A stretch of DNA of 64,000 nt from Pseudomonadota bacterium (lineage in GTDB: Bacteria; Pseudomonadota; Gammaproteobacteria; Steroidobacterales; Steroidobacteraceae): assembly GCA_016703895.1 (NCBI GenBank), contig JADJBE010000026.1:248001-312000 (forward strand), written 5' to 3'. Both the position numbers and the translations under genes were made by a program. The stretch's first letter is position 1. Each line of letters starts with the position of its first letter. Below are positions 35,101 to 43,400 of the stretch, piece after piece. The notes below the pieces were generated by a model. That model did no database searches. It was given only the letters and a program-made list of their open reading frames with translations, and was not told where the DNA came from.

Positions 35101-35844
35101 CAGATCCCATTCGATCGCGCGGCCGCGATCCAGAATCCATTTCCAACCGCCGTTGGCCACTTTGATGCGGTACTCACTCTCGATCTTGTCGACCCGCCCC
35201 GCGACATGGTCGGCCCGAACCTGTTCGACTCGGGTCCGATCATCCGGGTGCAGTCGCGACGACCACGGCTGTGCCACGCTGTCCCACTGTTCACGCGAAT
35301 ACCCTGTCATGGCGAACCACATGGCACTCAAGGTGCTGACATCGGTTGGCACATGCCACTGCCAGAACGCCGCGTGCGCGCCCCAGAGCGCCGTTGCCAG
35401 CCGCGTCTGATCGTCGGTTGCCGCCGTCGCGGCGCGTTTGCGGGCATCGATATCGATCAGCAGTCCGACCGCCACTCGCGGTACGCCTGCCAGATCCTGC
35501 TCGATGACCCGGCCGCGCTGCAGGACCCACAGCCAGCCCTCGTCGCCGCTGGCCAGCCGGTACTCGCATTCGATGGCACCGGTCTGGCCAGCCGCGCGCA
35601 GCTGGCGCGTGAGCGCAGCGCGATCGTCGGGATGAACGACCTGTAACCAGCGCTGCAGTGGTTGTTCGCCGTTTGCCCAGTCAACAGCACGCGCCTTGGT
35701 CCAGCGCGCGTCAACCTGCACCGTGTCCTGCGCGGCACGCCACACCCAAGCGCCTGACTGCGCTGCAGCAGACGCATGCACCATGAGCTCGGCGTCGATC
35801 TCCGTGTCGTAGCGCTGGCCAGAGGACTGTGGGCGTACGGTCAT
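32110..35844 (-). CDS. Soluble multi-PAS sensor histidine kinase (8 PAS domains)
   Basis: 1244 residues from ATG 35844; a TTG two codons upstream is less likely. No membrane helix is seen. I count eight PAS domains over residues about 20-1000. The first four are PAS_3 repeats with the recurring AxWGAxxxxWxWxV and HPDDRxxxE...EYRIxxxxGxWxWxLxRGRxIE patterns and PAC ends such as DIDARKRA. The last four are more diverse. HisKA_3 has SDLHDGLGQDLTG as the phospho-acceptor site, then HATPase with DNGRGFDP. It is a NarX-like cytoplasmic sensor acting on the adjacent regulator. The stimuli (redox, light or small molecules) cannot be told apart from sequence. Confidence 0.92.
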   Translation of the reverse strand: MTVRPQSSGQRYDTEIDAELMVHASAAAQSGAWVWRAAQDTVQVDARWTKARAVDWANGEQPLQRWLQVVHPDDRAALTRQLRAAGQTGAIECEYRLASGDEGWLWVLQRGRVIEQDLAGVPRVAVGLLIDIDARKRAATAATDDQTRLATALWGAHAAFWQWHVPTDVSTLSAMWFAMTGYSREQWDSVAQPWSSRLHPDDRTRVEQVRADHVAGRVDKIESEYRIKVANGGWKWILDRGRAIEWDLDGKPTLVMGVSLDIDSTKRAEDQLRSAESRLHTAVWGAGAGLWELDFRSGLTRWYNDWCVRHDIDPCDGEEHVARWDDHLHPDEGPEATRRFAAHVAGERDHYDAEYRIRTRGGDWRWVFERGRVVERDAAGNALRMVGICMDIAERKAAELASAANNQRLESALELTGGGLWQLRYSTNEANHSDAFYRLFGVDPVAGRADRLFWQHHVHPEDMRLAVVGFKQAIAADRDDHESEYRFRHADGSWHWALDRVHVLERNADGSAECLVGMVVDITARKARELALAASDQRFRAAAETVSGIVYEIDLTTGRVERHGAGRTLGYPDGSLEPTAEAWMSLCHPDDRDYVETRWADFLSAGKVAEPAHYRIRHRDGHYVTMSDMPQLLTDIAGKPERVVGFSIDVTKDVSQRSALENSEALFRTVAALTPGFVFESRFLADGNSELIRVSEGFQEVMGCGLEEFQRRGHWAGFLTDDAYAAGLALHHQLHTSTAGVQGELQIRRPDGSLRWLAIRSRSVRNDAGKVAGSMGSATDITASRDSAEALRRSQAQLIVIAESSPDWLVLVDADLCVQYINHTIMDRAPGELIGRSISEISVPQDVEHVVQSLARVLVTGSPVEFEQTLAGETPRLFSFRVRAVRDGERVTGAVIIVADVTERRAAEELRATQARMLEALREAVAVVDLDNVIRIANPSFETMFGFAPGAAVGASLEPRVAPGSTGQRNRIDRQMREAAGLPHAVPAELDCVRFDGGAFTANCVATQIVIDDREHWLVAFTDVTERKQMEREVLEIASREQLRIGSDLHDGLGQDLTGIALMLRSIVVQLRKESSAVRADVEDIIGLVNTAIESTRAMARGLSPVGADRGGLVAGLQSLAARGMERFGVRTNLTTDLDVPLKLDDSSAGHLYRIAQEAFTNAVRHGRVTEVEIDLTTSGDSLQLTIADNGRGFDPLAPRGNGIGLKLMRYRAQMLQGDLVIGAGDSGGAVVRCTVKHLRTVAG

Positions 35845-36019
35845 TGTCAACTATTGTGATACATCGCCCGCAGCGCTGCGAGGTCGGCTGTCGGACCGAC
35901 ACAAGTTATCGAGGGCGTGCCGTCGCAGTTACAGCGAATAAGCCTGTTTCGCGGTAGCATGCAAACATAATATGTCTGGTTGCAGCACTTGAAAACCAGC
36001 CATTTTCTCAGGGGAAATC

Positions 36020-36814
36020 GTGGCGGACTCATCAGGCGGAGCACGCGTCGTGGCGGACTATTCCGAATGGCGGGCACGGGATTATTTTCAGACCTACTAC
36101 AGCGAGGTCGTGCTCCCCGATGAGCAGGCCGTTCTCGCCTACCAAGTCGATGTCATGCGCGCGCGGGGCCAGCGATTCGGCCGCGGCCTCGAGTATGGCT
36201 GCGGCCCGACGCTGCATCGTGCCATCGCCGCATCCCAATATGCGTTTCGGATCGACATGGCGGACTGGTTAGCTGACAACCTCAGCGCGTCGCGCGACTG
36301 GCTGCTGGCAGACATCGACAATCCGGACTGGAAGCAGTTCACCCACTACATCCTGGGTCGCGAGGGCCACGCCGAGCCCACTAATCAGCAGGTCGAGCAA
36401 CGTGAGGCGCATACGCGCAAAGTCGTGCGCGGCCTCTATATCAGTGACGCGCGCTGGCGCCAACCGCTCGGTCCCGAACGCGACGCGTTCTACGATCTGA
36501 TCGTCTCCGGGTTTTGTCTCGATGCGGTGTCGGACGACCAGCTTGTTTGGCGCCAATGCATGCAGAACCTGCTGTCGATGCTGCAACCGGGCGGCACCTT
36601 GATCATCCACGCCCTGCATCAGTGCCGAGCTTACAAATGCGGCGAACGAATGTTCCCGGGCGCGAACCTGTCCAAAGATGATATGCAAGACGTGCTGTTG
36701 GACGGCGGCTGCACGCGCGCGTCCATCGACGTGCAGGTGATCCCCTGCCCCGACAATCAGATCTACGGCTACAACGGCATTTTGACGGCCTCGGCGCAGA
36801 AAGCGCCCCGCTGA
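36020..36814 (+). CDS. NNMT/PNMT/TEMT-like SAM-dependent methyltransferase
   Basis: 264 residues from GTG 36020, with AGGGGAAA 5-8 bases upstream. ADYSEWRARDYFQTYYSEV is the N-terminal signature of the NNMT/PNMT/TEMT class. LEYGCGPTL is motif I of the SAM site, and FYDLIVSGFCLDAVSDD with LLSMLQPGGTLIIHAL follows. These enzymes methylate small amines, sulfides or pyridines; the substrate here is unknown. It is divergent from the multi-PAS kinase with a gap of about 175 bases. Confidence 0.85.
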   Translation: MADSSGGARVVADYSEWRARDYFQTYYSEVVLPDEQAVLAYQVDVMRARGQRFGRGLEYGCGPTLHRAIAASQYAFRIDMADWLADNLSASRDWLLADIDNPDWKQFTHYILGREGHAEPTNQQVEQREAHTRKVVRGLYISDARWRQPLGPERDAFYDLIVSGFCLDAVSDDQLVWRQCMQNLLSMLQPGGTLIIHALHQCRAYKCGERMFPGANLSKDDMQDVLLDGGCTRASIDVQVIPCPDNQIYGYNGILTASAQKAPR

Positions 36815-36854
36815 CCGAGCGGCGGCGAGACCGCAGGATCGCGCCTGCGGTAAC

Positions 36855-37880
36855 ATGCGCGCCGACATGCCTATCGATAGACTGCAAGCCCTGTCGCGGC
36901 TGGTTGGCCGCACGCCGCTCCTGGAGATCCACTGCCGGTATCGTGGGCGCGAACAGCGCGTCTACGCCAAACACGAGGCGTACAACTTCACCGGCAGTAT
37001 CAAGGATCGCATGGCGCTCTATATCCTGGAGCGCGCCTACGCCGACGGGACGATCAAACCCGGCGACGAAATCGGTGAGGCCACCAGCGGCAATACAGGT
37101 ATTTCCTTCGCCGCCATGGGGCGGGCGCTGGGACACCACGTTCGCATCTACATGCCGGACTGGATGAGCCGCGAGCGCGTGCTGGTCATACAAAGCCTGG
37201 GCGCATCAGTCATTCCAGTGTCGCACGAGCAAGGCGGATTCCTCGGCAGTATCCGCATGGCCGATGAATTTGCGCGTGAGGCCGGCAATGTATTCCGACC
37301 CCAACAGTTCGACAACCAGGCGAACGTGCAGGCGCACTACGAAACGACGGGGCCCGAGATCGTGGCGCAGCTCGCCTCCATCGATCGCAAGCCGACCGGG
37401 TTTGTCGCGGGCGTGGGCACTGGCGGCACGGTGATGGGCGTCGGCCGCTATCTGCGCGAGCACGTTCCAGCCGCCACAGCCTATCCGCTGGAGCCGGCCA
37501 ATTCGCCGACGCTGCGCACCGGCCATAAAGTGGGCCGGCACCGCATCCAGGGCATCAGCGACGAATTCGTGCCCTCGATCGTGAAGCTCGACCAGTTAGG
37601 CCATCTGGTCGACGTGTGGGATGGCGACGCCATCGTCATGGCGCAGCGGCTGGCGAGCGAACTCGGTATCGCGGTCGGCATCAGCTCCGGCGCCAATCTG
37701 CTCGGCGCGTTGCAGATTGCACATGAACAGGGTGCGGATGCCTGCGTCGCAACGATTTTCTGCGACTGTAACAAGAAATATTTGTCCACCGATCTGTGCA
37801 GCGATGAAGAGTGCAAAGAGCACTACGGCTCGCGCGAGGTGGAGCTGTTAGGATTTCGCGCCATTCCCTGGTGCGCTTGA
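36855..37880 (+). CDS. Cysteine synthase-like PLP enzyme (CBS/CysK family)
   Basis: 341 residues. PLP-binding Lys lies in NFTGSIKDRMA. The phosphate-binding loops are TSGNTGISFA and GVGTGGTVMGVGRYL, and GISSGANLLGAL completes the fold. The Cys-rich C-terminus (TIFCDCNKKYLSTDLCSDEECKEHYGSREVELLG) marks a distinct subgroup of CysK homologues, often annotated only as PLP-dependent cysteine synthase family. An in-frame ATG at 36867 is an alternative start. The Cys motif may bind metal. Confidence 0.88.
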   Translation: MRADMPIDRLQALSRLVGRTPLLEIHCRYRGREQRVYAKHEAYNFTGSIKDRMALYILERAYADGTIKPGDEIGEATSGNTGISFAAMGRALGHHVRIYMPDWMSRERVLVIQSLGASVIPVSHEQGGFLGSIRMADEFAREAGNVFRPQQFDNQANVQAHYETTGPEIVAQLASIDRKPTGFVAGVGTGGTVMGVGRYLREHVPAATAYPLEPANSPTLRTGHKVGRHRIQGISDEFVPSIVKLDQLGHLVDVWDGDAIVMAQRLASELGIAVGISSGANLLGALQIAHEQGADACVATIFCDCNKKYLSTDLCSDEECKEHYGSREVELLGFRAIPWCA

Positions 37881-37900
37881 GCTAGTTGGAGATCATAACA

Positions 37901-38587
37901 ATGGAAGAAGTCGGTCTGGCCTACGGGCTCGTCAAGTTCCTGCACCTGCTGCTGTTCGTCTACTGGCTGGGCGGCGATGCGGGCGTCTACTACTCATCGC
38001 GTTTCGTCATCGACCCGAAGCGGTCGCGCGATGCGCGCCTCACGGCCGCCAAGATATTCATCGAGCTCGACATGCTGCCGCGCTACTGCCTGGCGCTCAT
38101 GCTGACGGTGGGCGGCGTGCTGGCCTACTACGTTGGCGTGCCGCACCTGTCGTGGCAGTTGCCATTGATCATTGTCCTGGGGCCTCTATGGTTGTGGATG
38201 GTGTGGGCTGTGCATCACTACCAAGGCAAACCGTTTGGCATCAAGCTGGCCAAGATAGACCTGTATTTCCGCTGGTTCATGATCGCGGCAATAGTCGTGT
38301 CGGTGAGTTACGCGTTTTTCGTCGACGGACGGCTGCAACCCTATCCCTGGCTCGCCGCCAAGCTGTATATCTTTGCGACGCTGATTCTCGCCGGGCTACT
38401 CATTCGGTTGAAGCTACCCAAATTCACGGACGGCTTCCGAACTCTGGCTACCACCGGGCCGACACCTGAGAGCGATCAGCAGATGCTGGATGGGATGCGT
38501 ACGGCACGGCCTTACGTCTGGTACATCTGGTTCGGAGTCGCCGCGTCGGCTCTGATCGGCGTGTTGAAGCTCGGCGCAGGCGGATAA
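37901..38587 (+). CDS. Unknown multi-pass membrane protein
   Basis: 228 residues from ATG 37901, with TTGGAG 9-10 bases upstream. Five to six membrane helices, beginning LVKFLHLLLFVYWLGGDAGVYYSSRF. The early His and the WLGGD pattern resemble CopD- or DUF2269-like membrane proteins, but the match is too weak to name. The C-terminal region has a soluble stretch (GFRTLATTGPTPESDQQM) before the last helix. It lies 20 bases after the cysteine synthase-like gene, so probably the same operon. Confidence 0.65.
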   Translation: MEEVGLAYGLVKFLHLLLFVYWLGGDAGVYYSSRFVIDPKRSRDARLTAAKIFIELDMLPRYCLALMLTVGGVLAYYVGVPHLSWQLPLIIVLGPLWLWMVWAVHHYQGKPFGIKLAKIDLYFRWFMIAAIVVSVSYAFFVDGRLQPYPWLAAKLYIFATLILAGLLIRLKLPKFTDGFRTLATTGPTPESDQQMLDGMRTARPYVWYIWFGVAASALIGVLKLGAGG

Positions 38588-38605
38588 CGCATCAGTAGCG
38601 CCGCC

Positions 38606-40414
38606 ATGTTGCTGGCGTTGCGCGACGCGCAGCTCGCCTTCGGTCTGACGCCGCTACTGGATCGAGCCTCGCTCACGATCGAAGCCGGTGAGCGGATCGG
38701 ACTAATCGGTCGCAACGGCACCGGCAAGTCCTCGCTGTTGCAAGTCCTGGCTGGACACTTGCAGTTGGACGAGGGCGAAGTGCAGCGGCGCGCGGGGCTG
38801 CGGGTTGCGTTGGTCGAGCAGGAGCCCGAGCTGCCGGCAGCCACCGACATCTATGCGAGTCTGCTGGCACGCGGCGGCATCGATTCGATCGATGACGATC
38901 GCGAGCAGGCGGCGGTGCTCACGCGCCTGAACGCCGCGATGCAGCGGTTTGGCGTCGATCCGTCCCGAGCGCCGTCGACCGCCTCGGGTGGCGAGCGCAA
39001 GCGAGCGGCGCTGGCGCTGGGCTTTGCGCTGGAGCCTGATCTGCTGTTGCTAGACGAGCCGACTAACCACCTGGATTTCGCTGCGGTCGACACGCTCGAG
39101 GAAGCCGTGCTGCGCGGTGGCACACGGATCATCATCACCCATGACCGGTATTTTCTCGACCGCGTCGCCACGCGGATCATCGAGCTCGACCGGGGCATGG
39201 CGCGTTCCTACCCGGGCAGTTGGTCCGACTACGAAACACGCAAGGCCGCCGAGCTGGATGCCGAACGGGTTGCCAACCGGCGCTTCGACAAGTTCTGGGC
39301 GCAGGAAGAAGTCTGGATACGCAAAGGCATCGAAGCGCGCCGCACACGCAATGAGGGCCGCGTGAAACGACTCGAACGGCTGCGTAACGACCGCGCTGCC
39401 CGCCGCGATCAACCCGGCAAAGTACGGCTCGCGCTCGACGCCGGTGAGCGGTCCGGCAAGCTGGTTGCGGAACTTGAAAGCGTCAGCAAGTCGTTCGGCG
39501 ACCATTGCGTCATTCGCGACCTGGAATTGCGGATCATGCGTGGCGATCGACTCGGCCTGTTAGGCCCTAACGGCGCCGGCAAGACCACGTTGATCAAGCT
39601 GATCGTCGGCACGCTCGAACCAGACGCCGGCACAATCCGCCGCGGCACCAACCTGCAGGTCGCCTACTTTGATCAATTGCGCGCGCAGCTCGATCCTGAG
39701 TTGTCGCTTGCCGAGACCGTCAATCCCGGCTCTGACTGGGTGGAGGTCGGCGGCGCAAAGCGGCATATCACCAGCTACCTGGCCGATTTTCTGTTCCCGA
39801 GTCGGCGGGCTCAGGCGCCAGTCAAGATGCTCTCCGGCGGCGAGCGCAATCGCTTGCTGCTGGCTCGCTTGTTCGCGACCCCAGCCAACCTGCTGGTTCT
39901 CGATGAACCGACCAACGATCTGGATATCGAGTCGCTCGAGTTACTGGAGCAGTTACTGCAGGACTATGCCGGTACGCTGCTCCTGGTCACGCACGATCGG
40001 CGCTTTCTCGACAATGTAGTAACCCAGTCGTTAGTGTCAGAGGGCAATGGTCGCTGGCGGGAATACGTCGGTGGGTACTCCGATTGGCTCGCGCAGCGCG
40101 GCGCATCTGGTGCGGCCGCCGCAGAGCCTGCCGGCAAGTCAGCAGCAACATCAGCAGCGCGCAAGACGCCGATTGAAGACAAGCGGCGCATGAGCTACAA
40201 GGAACGTCGCGAGCTCGATAGCCTGCCCGCCGCGATCGAAGCACTCGAGACCGAGCAGCGCGCGCTTGCGACAAGCATGAGCCACGCCGACTACTATCGA
40301 CGCACGCCCGAGGAGATGCGGCTCGATCAGGCTCGCGTCGCGGAAATCGAGGCTTTGCTGAGTGAGAAACTAGAGCGCTGGGAGGCGCTCGAACTGCTCG
40401 CTACGCCATCGTGA
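38606..40414 (+). CDS. uup: ABC-F family ATPase, Uup-like
   Basis: 602 residues with two ABC domains and no membrane segments. Walker A motifs are GRNGTGKSS (about residue 36) and GPNGAGKTT. Signature motifs are SGGERKRAAL and LSGGERNRLLL, and Walker B are LLLDEPTNHLD and LVLDEPTNDLD. The tail (about 510-602) is charged and coiled-coil, as in Uup. ABC-F proteins act at the ribosome or on DNA stability. The 3' end overlaps the convergent oxidoreductase by 14 bases. Confidence 0.95.
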   Translation: MLLALRDAQLAFGLTPLLDRASLTIEAGERIGLIGRNGTGKSSLLQVLAGHLQLDEGEVQRRAGLRVALVEQEPELPAATDIYASLLARGGIDSIDDDREQAAVLTRLNAAMQRFGVDPSRAPSTASGGERKRAALALGFALEPDLLLLDEPTNHLDFAAVDTLEEAVLRGGTRIIITHDRYFLDRVATRIIELDRGMARSYPGSWSDYETRKAAELDAERVANRRFDKFWAQEEVWIRKGIEARRTRNEGRVKRLERLRNDRAARRDQPGKVRLALDAGERSGKLVAELESVSKSFGDHCVIRDLELRIMRGDRLGLLGPNGAGKTTLIKLIVGTLEPDAGTIRRGTNLQVAYFDQLRAQLDPELSLAETVNPGSDWVEVGGAKRHITSYLADFLFPSRRAQAPVKMLSGGERNRLLLARLFATPANLLVLDEPTNDLDIESLELLEQLLQDYAGTLLLVTHDRRFLDNVVTQSLVSEGNGRWREYVGGYSDWLAQRGASGAAAAEPAGKSAATSAARKTPIEDKRRMSYKERRELDSLPAAIEALETEQRALATSMSHADYYRRTPEEMRLDQARVAEIEALLSEKLERWEALELLATPS

Positions 40415-41390
40415 TGATGACTTTGCCATCACGCTCGTTGCCGGTGAGCGCCGCACGGGCGCAGGCTTCGACGATCCGATCGAGTGGGTAGACACCGGCA
40501 ATCTTGGCCACTAACACCCCACGCGCCATCAAGTCCGCCAGTTTGGCATACAACGCTCGGACTTCTGCCGGCTGGCGCAGCTTCTGAAACTGACGCGCGA
40601 AGCTCATACCCTCGAGGCGGATGTCGTTGCGGAACATCAAATAGAAGTCGAGTTCGCAGCGCGTGTTGGTCATCGAGCCATAGCTGAGCACCGTGCTGCC
40701 AGGCGCGAGACACTCGGCGATCCGCTGCGTCGCTGCACCGGCAACCGCATCGATGCCAAGTTTGATCGGTGCGCCGCCGGTTGCCGCGGCGACTCGCTGC
40801 GCCAGGTCCGGGCCATCGACCAACACGATATCAGCACCGAGCGCGCGGATTTCATCCACGAGTTCCGGCCGTCGTACGACGTTGACGGTCTTCACGCCCG
40901 CGAGACCCGCCAGCCGTATCAGATACCGACCGCAGCTCGAGTTGGCGGCGTTCTGGATCAGCCAGTCGCCACGCTCAAACTTCGCATAGTCCTCGAGAAT
41001 GACCGCTGCGGTGGCACCGTTCACCATCATCAGGCTCAATTGAATCGCATCGCCTTCTGGCGCTGGAATGCAGGCCTCCGCAGCGCAACGTACTTCCTCG
41101 CGAAACGTGCCACTCGCCAACGGCGCAAACACGCGCTCGCCGATACGCGAGGCCGCGACGCCCTCGCCCACCCGGATGATTCTGCCGATACCTTCGAAGC
41201 CCGGACTGCGCGGCAGCGGCATCGCGAACGGCGGCACACCCTGAATGGTGCGCAGGTCGGCAATATGCATAGCAGCGGCTTCCATCCGGATGATGACCTC
41301 GCCCGCACCCGGCACCTCGGCCGGTACGTCAATGACGCGCAGGACTTTGGCTGGATCGCCGTATTTATCGTGTACTGCTGCTCGTGTCAT
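40401..41390 (-). CDS. MDR-superfamily oxidoreductase (MECR/quinone reductase-like)
   Basis: 329 residues. GroES-like N-terminal half (EVIIRMEAAAMHIADLRTIQG, PGFEGIGRIIRVG) and Rossmann half. The catalytic zinc Cys/His set is absent, as in enoyl reductases and quinone reductases. The ANSSCGRYLIRLAGLAGVKTVNVVRR segment with SYGSMTN is closest to 2-enoyl thioester reductase (MECR). It is the last gene of a three-gene unit with the MBL hydrolase (10-base gap) and nitrilase-like genes. Confidence 0.82.
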   Translation of the reverse strand: MTRAAVHDKYGDPAKVLRVIDVPAEVPGAGEVIIRMEAAAMHIADLRTIQGVPPFAMPLPRSPGFEGIGRIIRVGEGVAASRIGERVFAPLASGTFREEVRCAAEACIPAPEGDAIQLSLMMVNGATAAVILEDYAKFERGDWLIQNAANSSCGRYLIRLAGLAGVKTVNVVRRPELVDEIRALGADIVLVDGPDLAQRVAAATGGAPIKLGIDAVAGAATQRIAECLAPGSTVLSYGSMTNTRCELDFYLMFRNDIRLEGMSFARQFQKLRQPAEVRALYAKLADLMARGVLVAKIAGVYPLDRIVEACARAALTGNERDGKVIITMA

Positions 41391-41399
41391 GGTCGCTCG

Positions 41400-42299
41400 T
41401 TAGTTGCCGGTGATGATGAAACTGAGAATGCGATCTGCGGTCATCGGTGCCCATTGTTCAAAGCCTGCCCAGTGTCCGAAGCGATCGCGGATCGCCCGTG
41501 CTGCGGTGGCTGTGACTTCGGTTCGCACCCGCTCGGTCATCGCGACACCGTCTTCGCCGGCGCGCGGCGTTTGCTCGCCGCTGGCGCGATAAGCGGCGTC
41601 CGTGGCATCACGCAATCGCAGCAAATAGTCGCGGTAGTCTTCCACCCAGCGGCGCTCGCCCGGGCCTGTATGTCCGCCGACGACAAAGTCGAACTTGAGT
41701 CGCACCGCTCGATCGAGCGAATGCAGGTAGCCGGCGAAGTCCGTGTCTGGCAAGTTCCGATACGGCGCGACGTCCGGCTCGACGCCGTCCACCCAGACGA
41801 GCATACGCCCTTGGTCGGTCGGCAGGACGAACAGAAGGTTTGAGTCGGAGTGGTTAGGCCCGAAGTCGTGTACTTCGATGTGCGCCGAATCAGCCGCGAT
41901 CACCGTGCCATCGCCTAAGGAGACGTTAGGCATGACGATATCATCGTGCCCGCGCCGCAACACGCGCTCGGCAACACCTGGGTGCGCGCACACTTCAAGG
42001 TCCTGCCCGAAAGCGGCGCCGCCCACGATGTGATCGCGGTGATCGTGGCTATAGACCAAGCGCGTCACGGGTCGGTCGGTGACGGTGGCAATCGCGGCGC
42101 GATACTCAACAGCGGCTGCCGCGCTGATAGGATCAAACGCGGTGACGCCGTCAGTGGCTACCAAGAACGGGCTCAAGTAGAAGCCCTTGTGCCATCGAAA
42201 CAGGTAGACACCGCGACCGAACGACTCCACCTGCCAAGCGCCCGCCGCGTGCTGCGCCACGTTGAGGCCATGAAACTGACAGTGCGACTCGCTCACCAC
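41400..42299 (-). CDS. MBL-fold metallo-hydrolase
   Basis: 299 residues starting at GTG 42299 (a second GTG follows directly). The metal-binding motif is YSHDHRDHIVG (HxHxDH), with further ligands expected in FGPNHSDSN, WVDGV and VVGGHTGPG. The overall pattern (GVYLFRWHKGFYLSPFLVATDGVTAFDPI) is that of quinoprotein relay-like or SoxH-type hydrolases. No signal peptide is seen. The substrate is unknown. It lies 21 bases after the nitrilase-like gene. Confidence 0.85.
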   Translation of the reverse strand: MVSESHCQFHGLNVAQHAAGAWQVESFGRGVYLFRWHKGFYLSPFLVATDGVTAFDPISAAAAVEYRAAIATVTDRPVTRLVYSHDHRDHIVGGAAFGQDLEVCAHPGVAERVLRRGHDDIVMPNVSLGDGTVIAADSAHIEVHDFGPNHSDSNLLFVLPTDQGRMLVWVDGVEPDVAPYRNLPDTDFAGYLHSLDRAVRLKFDFVVGGHTGPGERRWVEDYRDYLLRLRDATDAAYRASGEQTPRAGEDGVAMTERVRTEVTATAARAIRDRFGHWAGFEQWAPMTADRILSFIITGN

Positions 42300-42320
42300 A
42301 GTTGAATCAGGAAAGCCCGG

Positions 42321-43373
42321 TCAAGATGTTAGTCCACGCTCGGTCATGCGCTGCAAGACGTCCGCCTGCGCCTCGGCAAAATAACTCCGCTCCGGCACGA
42401 CCACCTTGCCATTCTTCCACAGCCCGTTTTGCCGACGGATGTCGGCTTTGGCGTAGGTTTCGGCAAACAGCCCCAGTGCCTGGCGAGACAGCAAGTTACC
42501 CATACCGCTCGACGCGCGGTAGGCGCGCAGACCGGCCATATCGATTGAAGCGGTGGCCGAGCTGGAAGCGCCCACGGATGCCGCAATCAACTGTCGACCG
42601 TAGTAATCGATGATATCCGAGCCGCCATTGGCCGAGTCTAACGGGATTTCCATACCGACCAGACGCGCAGTGTTAGCTGAAACGACAAACGCCAGGTTCT
42701 CGAGCGCCCGCGCGCGTCGAGCGATTTGTTTCGGCGTCAAGGTGGCAGCACCTACTTCGCTGCTGCTATGCAGGAAAACATTGGCGCCACGGATGGCATG
42801 GCAACGCGCCACCTCGGGATAGAGAATCTCCTCCGAAGCGATCGCCGCCAGTTTGCCGATCGGCGTATCGACCACTGGGAAGACACCATCGAGGCCGTAG
42901 ACATCGAGATAGCGATCCCAGACATCGTGCGGCGTCGGCGCAAACATCGAGATCAGGCGGCGATAGGACAGAATCCGCTTGCCGGCGGGGTCGAGGATGA
43001 AACTGCCCTGAAAATACAGACCCGGAAAATGGCGGTCGGTCTCGTAGGCGTTGACGCCAAGATAGATGCCATGGCGGTCGGCCACAGCCGCAAGCGCCTC
43101 GACTTCTGCGCCATCCGGCGCGATCGTGCCCTTCTCGAGCCATTCGGGGATCGACTCGCCCCAAGGCGGGCCGGTGAGCACGTACTCCGGCAACACGACG
43201 AGCTTGAGACCGGCGCCAATCCAGCGCTTGGCGCCGCGGATGGCTTCATCGATGCGGGCGATTGCCGCCATCATCCGCGGCCGGCTGCCGGTGGAATCGC
43301 TGTCCATATGCACGCATTCGCAATCCACCTGCAAGGCAAGCGCGCTGTATCGATCGAATAAGACTTGAGTCAT
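42321..43373 (-). CDS. Nitrilase-superfamily protein with Ser in place of catalytic Cys
   Basis: 350 residues from ATG 43373. The carbon-nitrogen hydrolase fold is clear: VVLPEYVLTG (catalytic Glu), GSFILDPAGKRILSYRR, TPIGKLAAIASEEILYPEVARCHAIRGANVFLHSSSE. At the place of the nucleophile (ICYD..PE) the sequence reads ASEE..YPE, so Cys is Ser. The catalytic Lys position appears as Arg (SYRR). Normal hydrolysis by a Cys-Glu-Lys triad is therefore unlikely. It is divergent from the TRAP binding protein. A related protein with a similar change is at 59007-60169. Confidence 0.8.
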   Translation of the reverse strand: MTQVLFDRYSALALQVDCECVHMDSDSTGSRPRMMAAIARIDEAIRGAKRWIGAGLKLVVLPEYVLTGPPWGESIPEWLEKGTIAPDGAEVEALAAVADRHGIYLGVNAYETDRHFPGLYFQGSFILDPAGKRILSYRRLISMFAPTPHDVWDRYLDVYGLDGVFPVVDTPIGKLAAIASEEILYPEVARCHAIRGANVFLHSSSEVGAATLTPKQIARRARALENLAFVVSANTARLVGMEIPLDSANGGSDIIDYYGRQLIAASVGASSSATASIDMAGLRAYRASSGMGNLLSRQALGLFAETYAKADIRRQNGLWKNGKVVVPERSYFAEAQADVLQRMTERGLTS

Positions 43374-43400
43374 GAGGCCTCCTGCGTTGAGGATATACCA

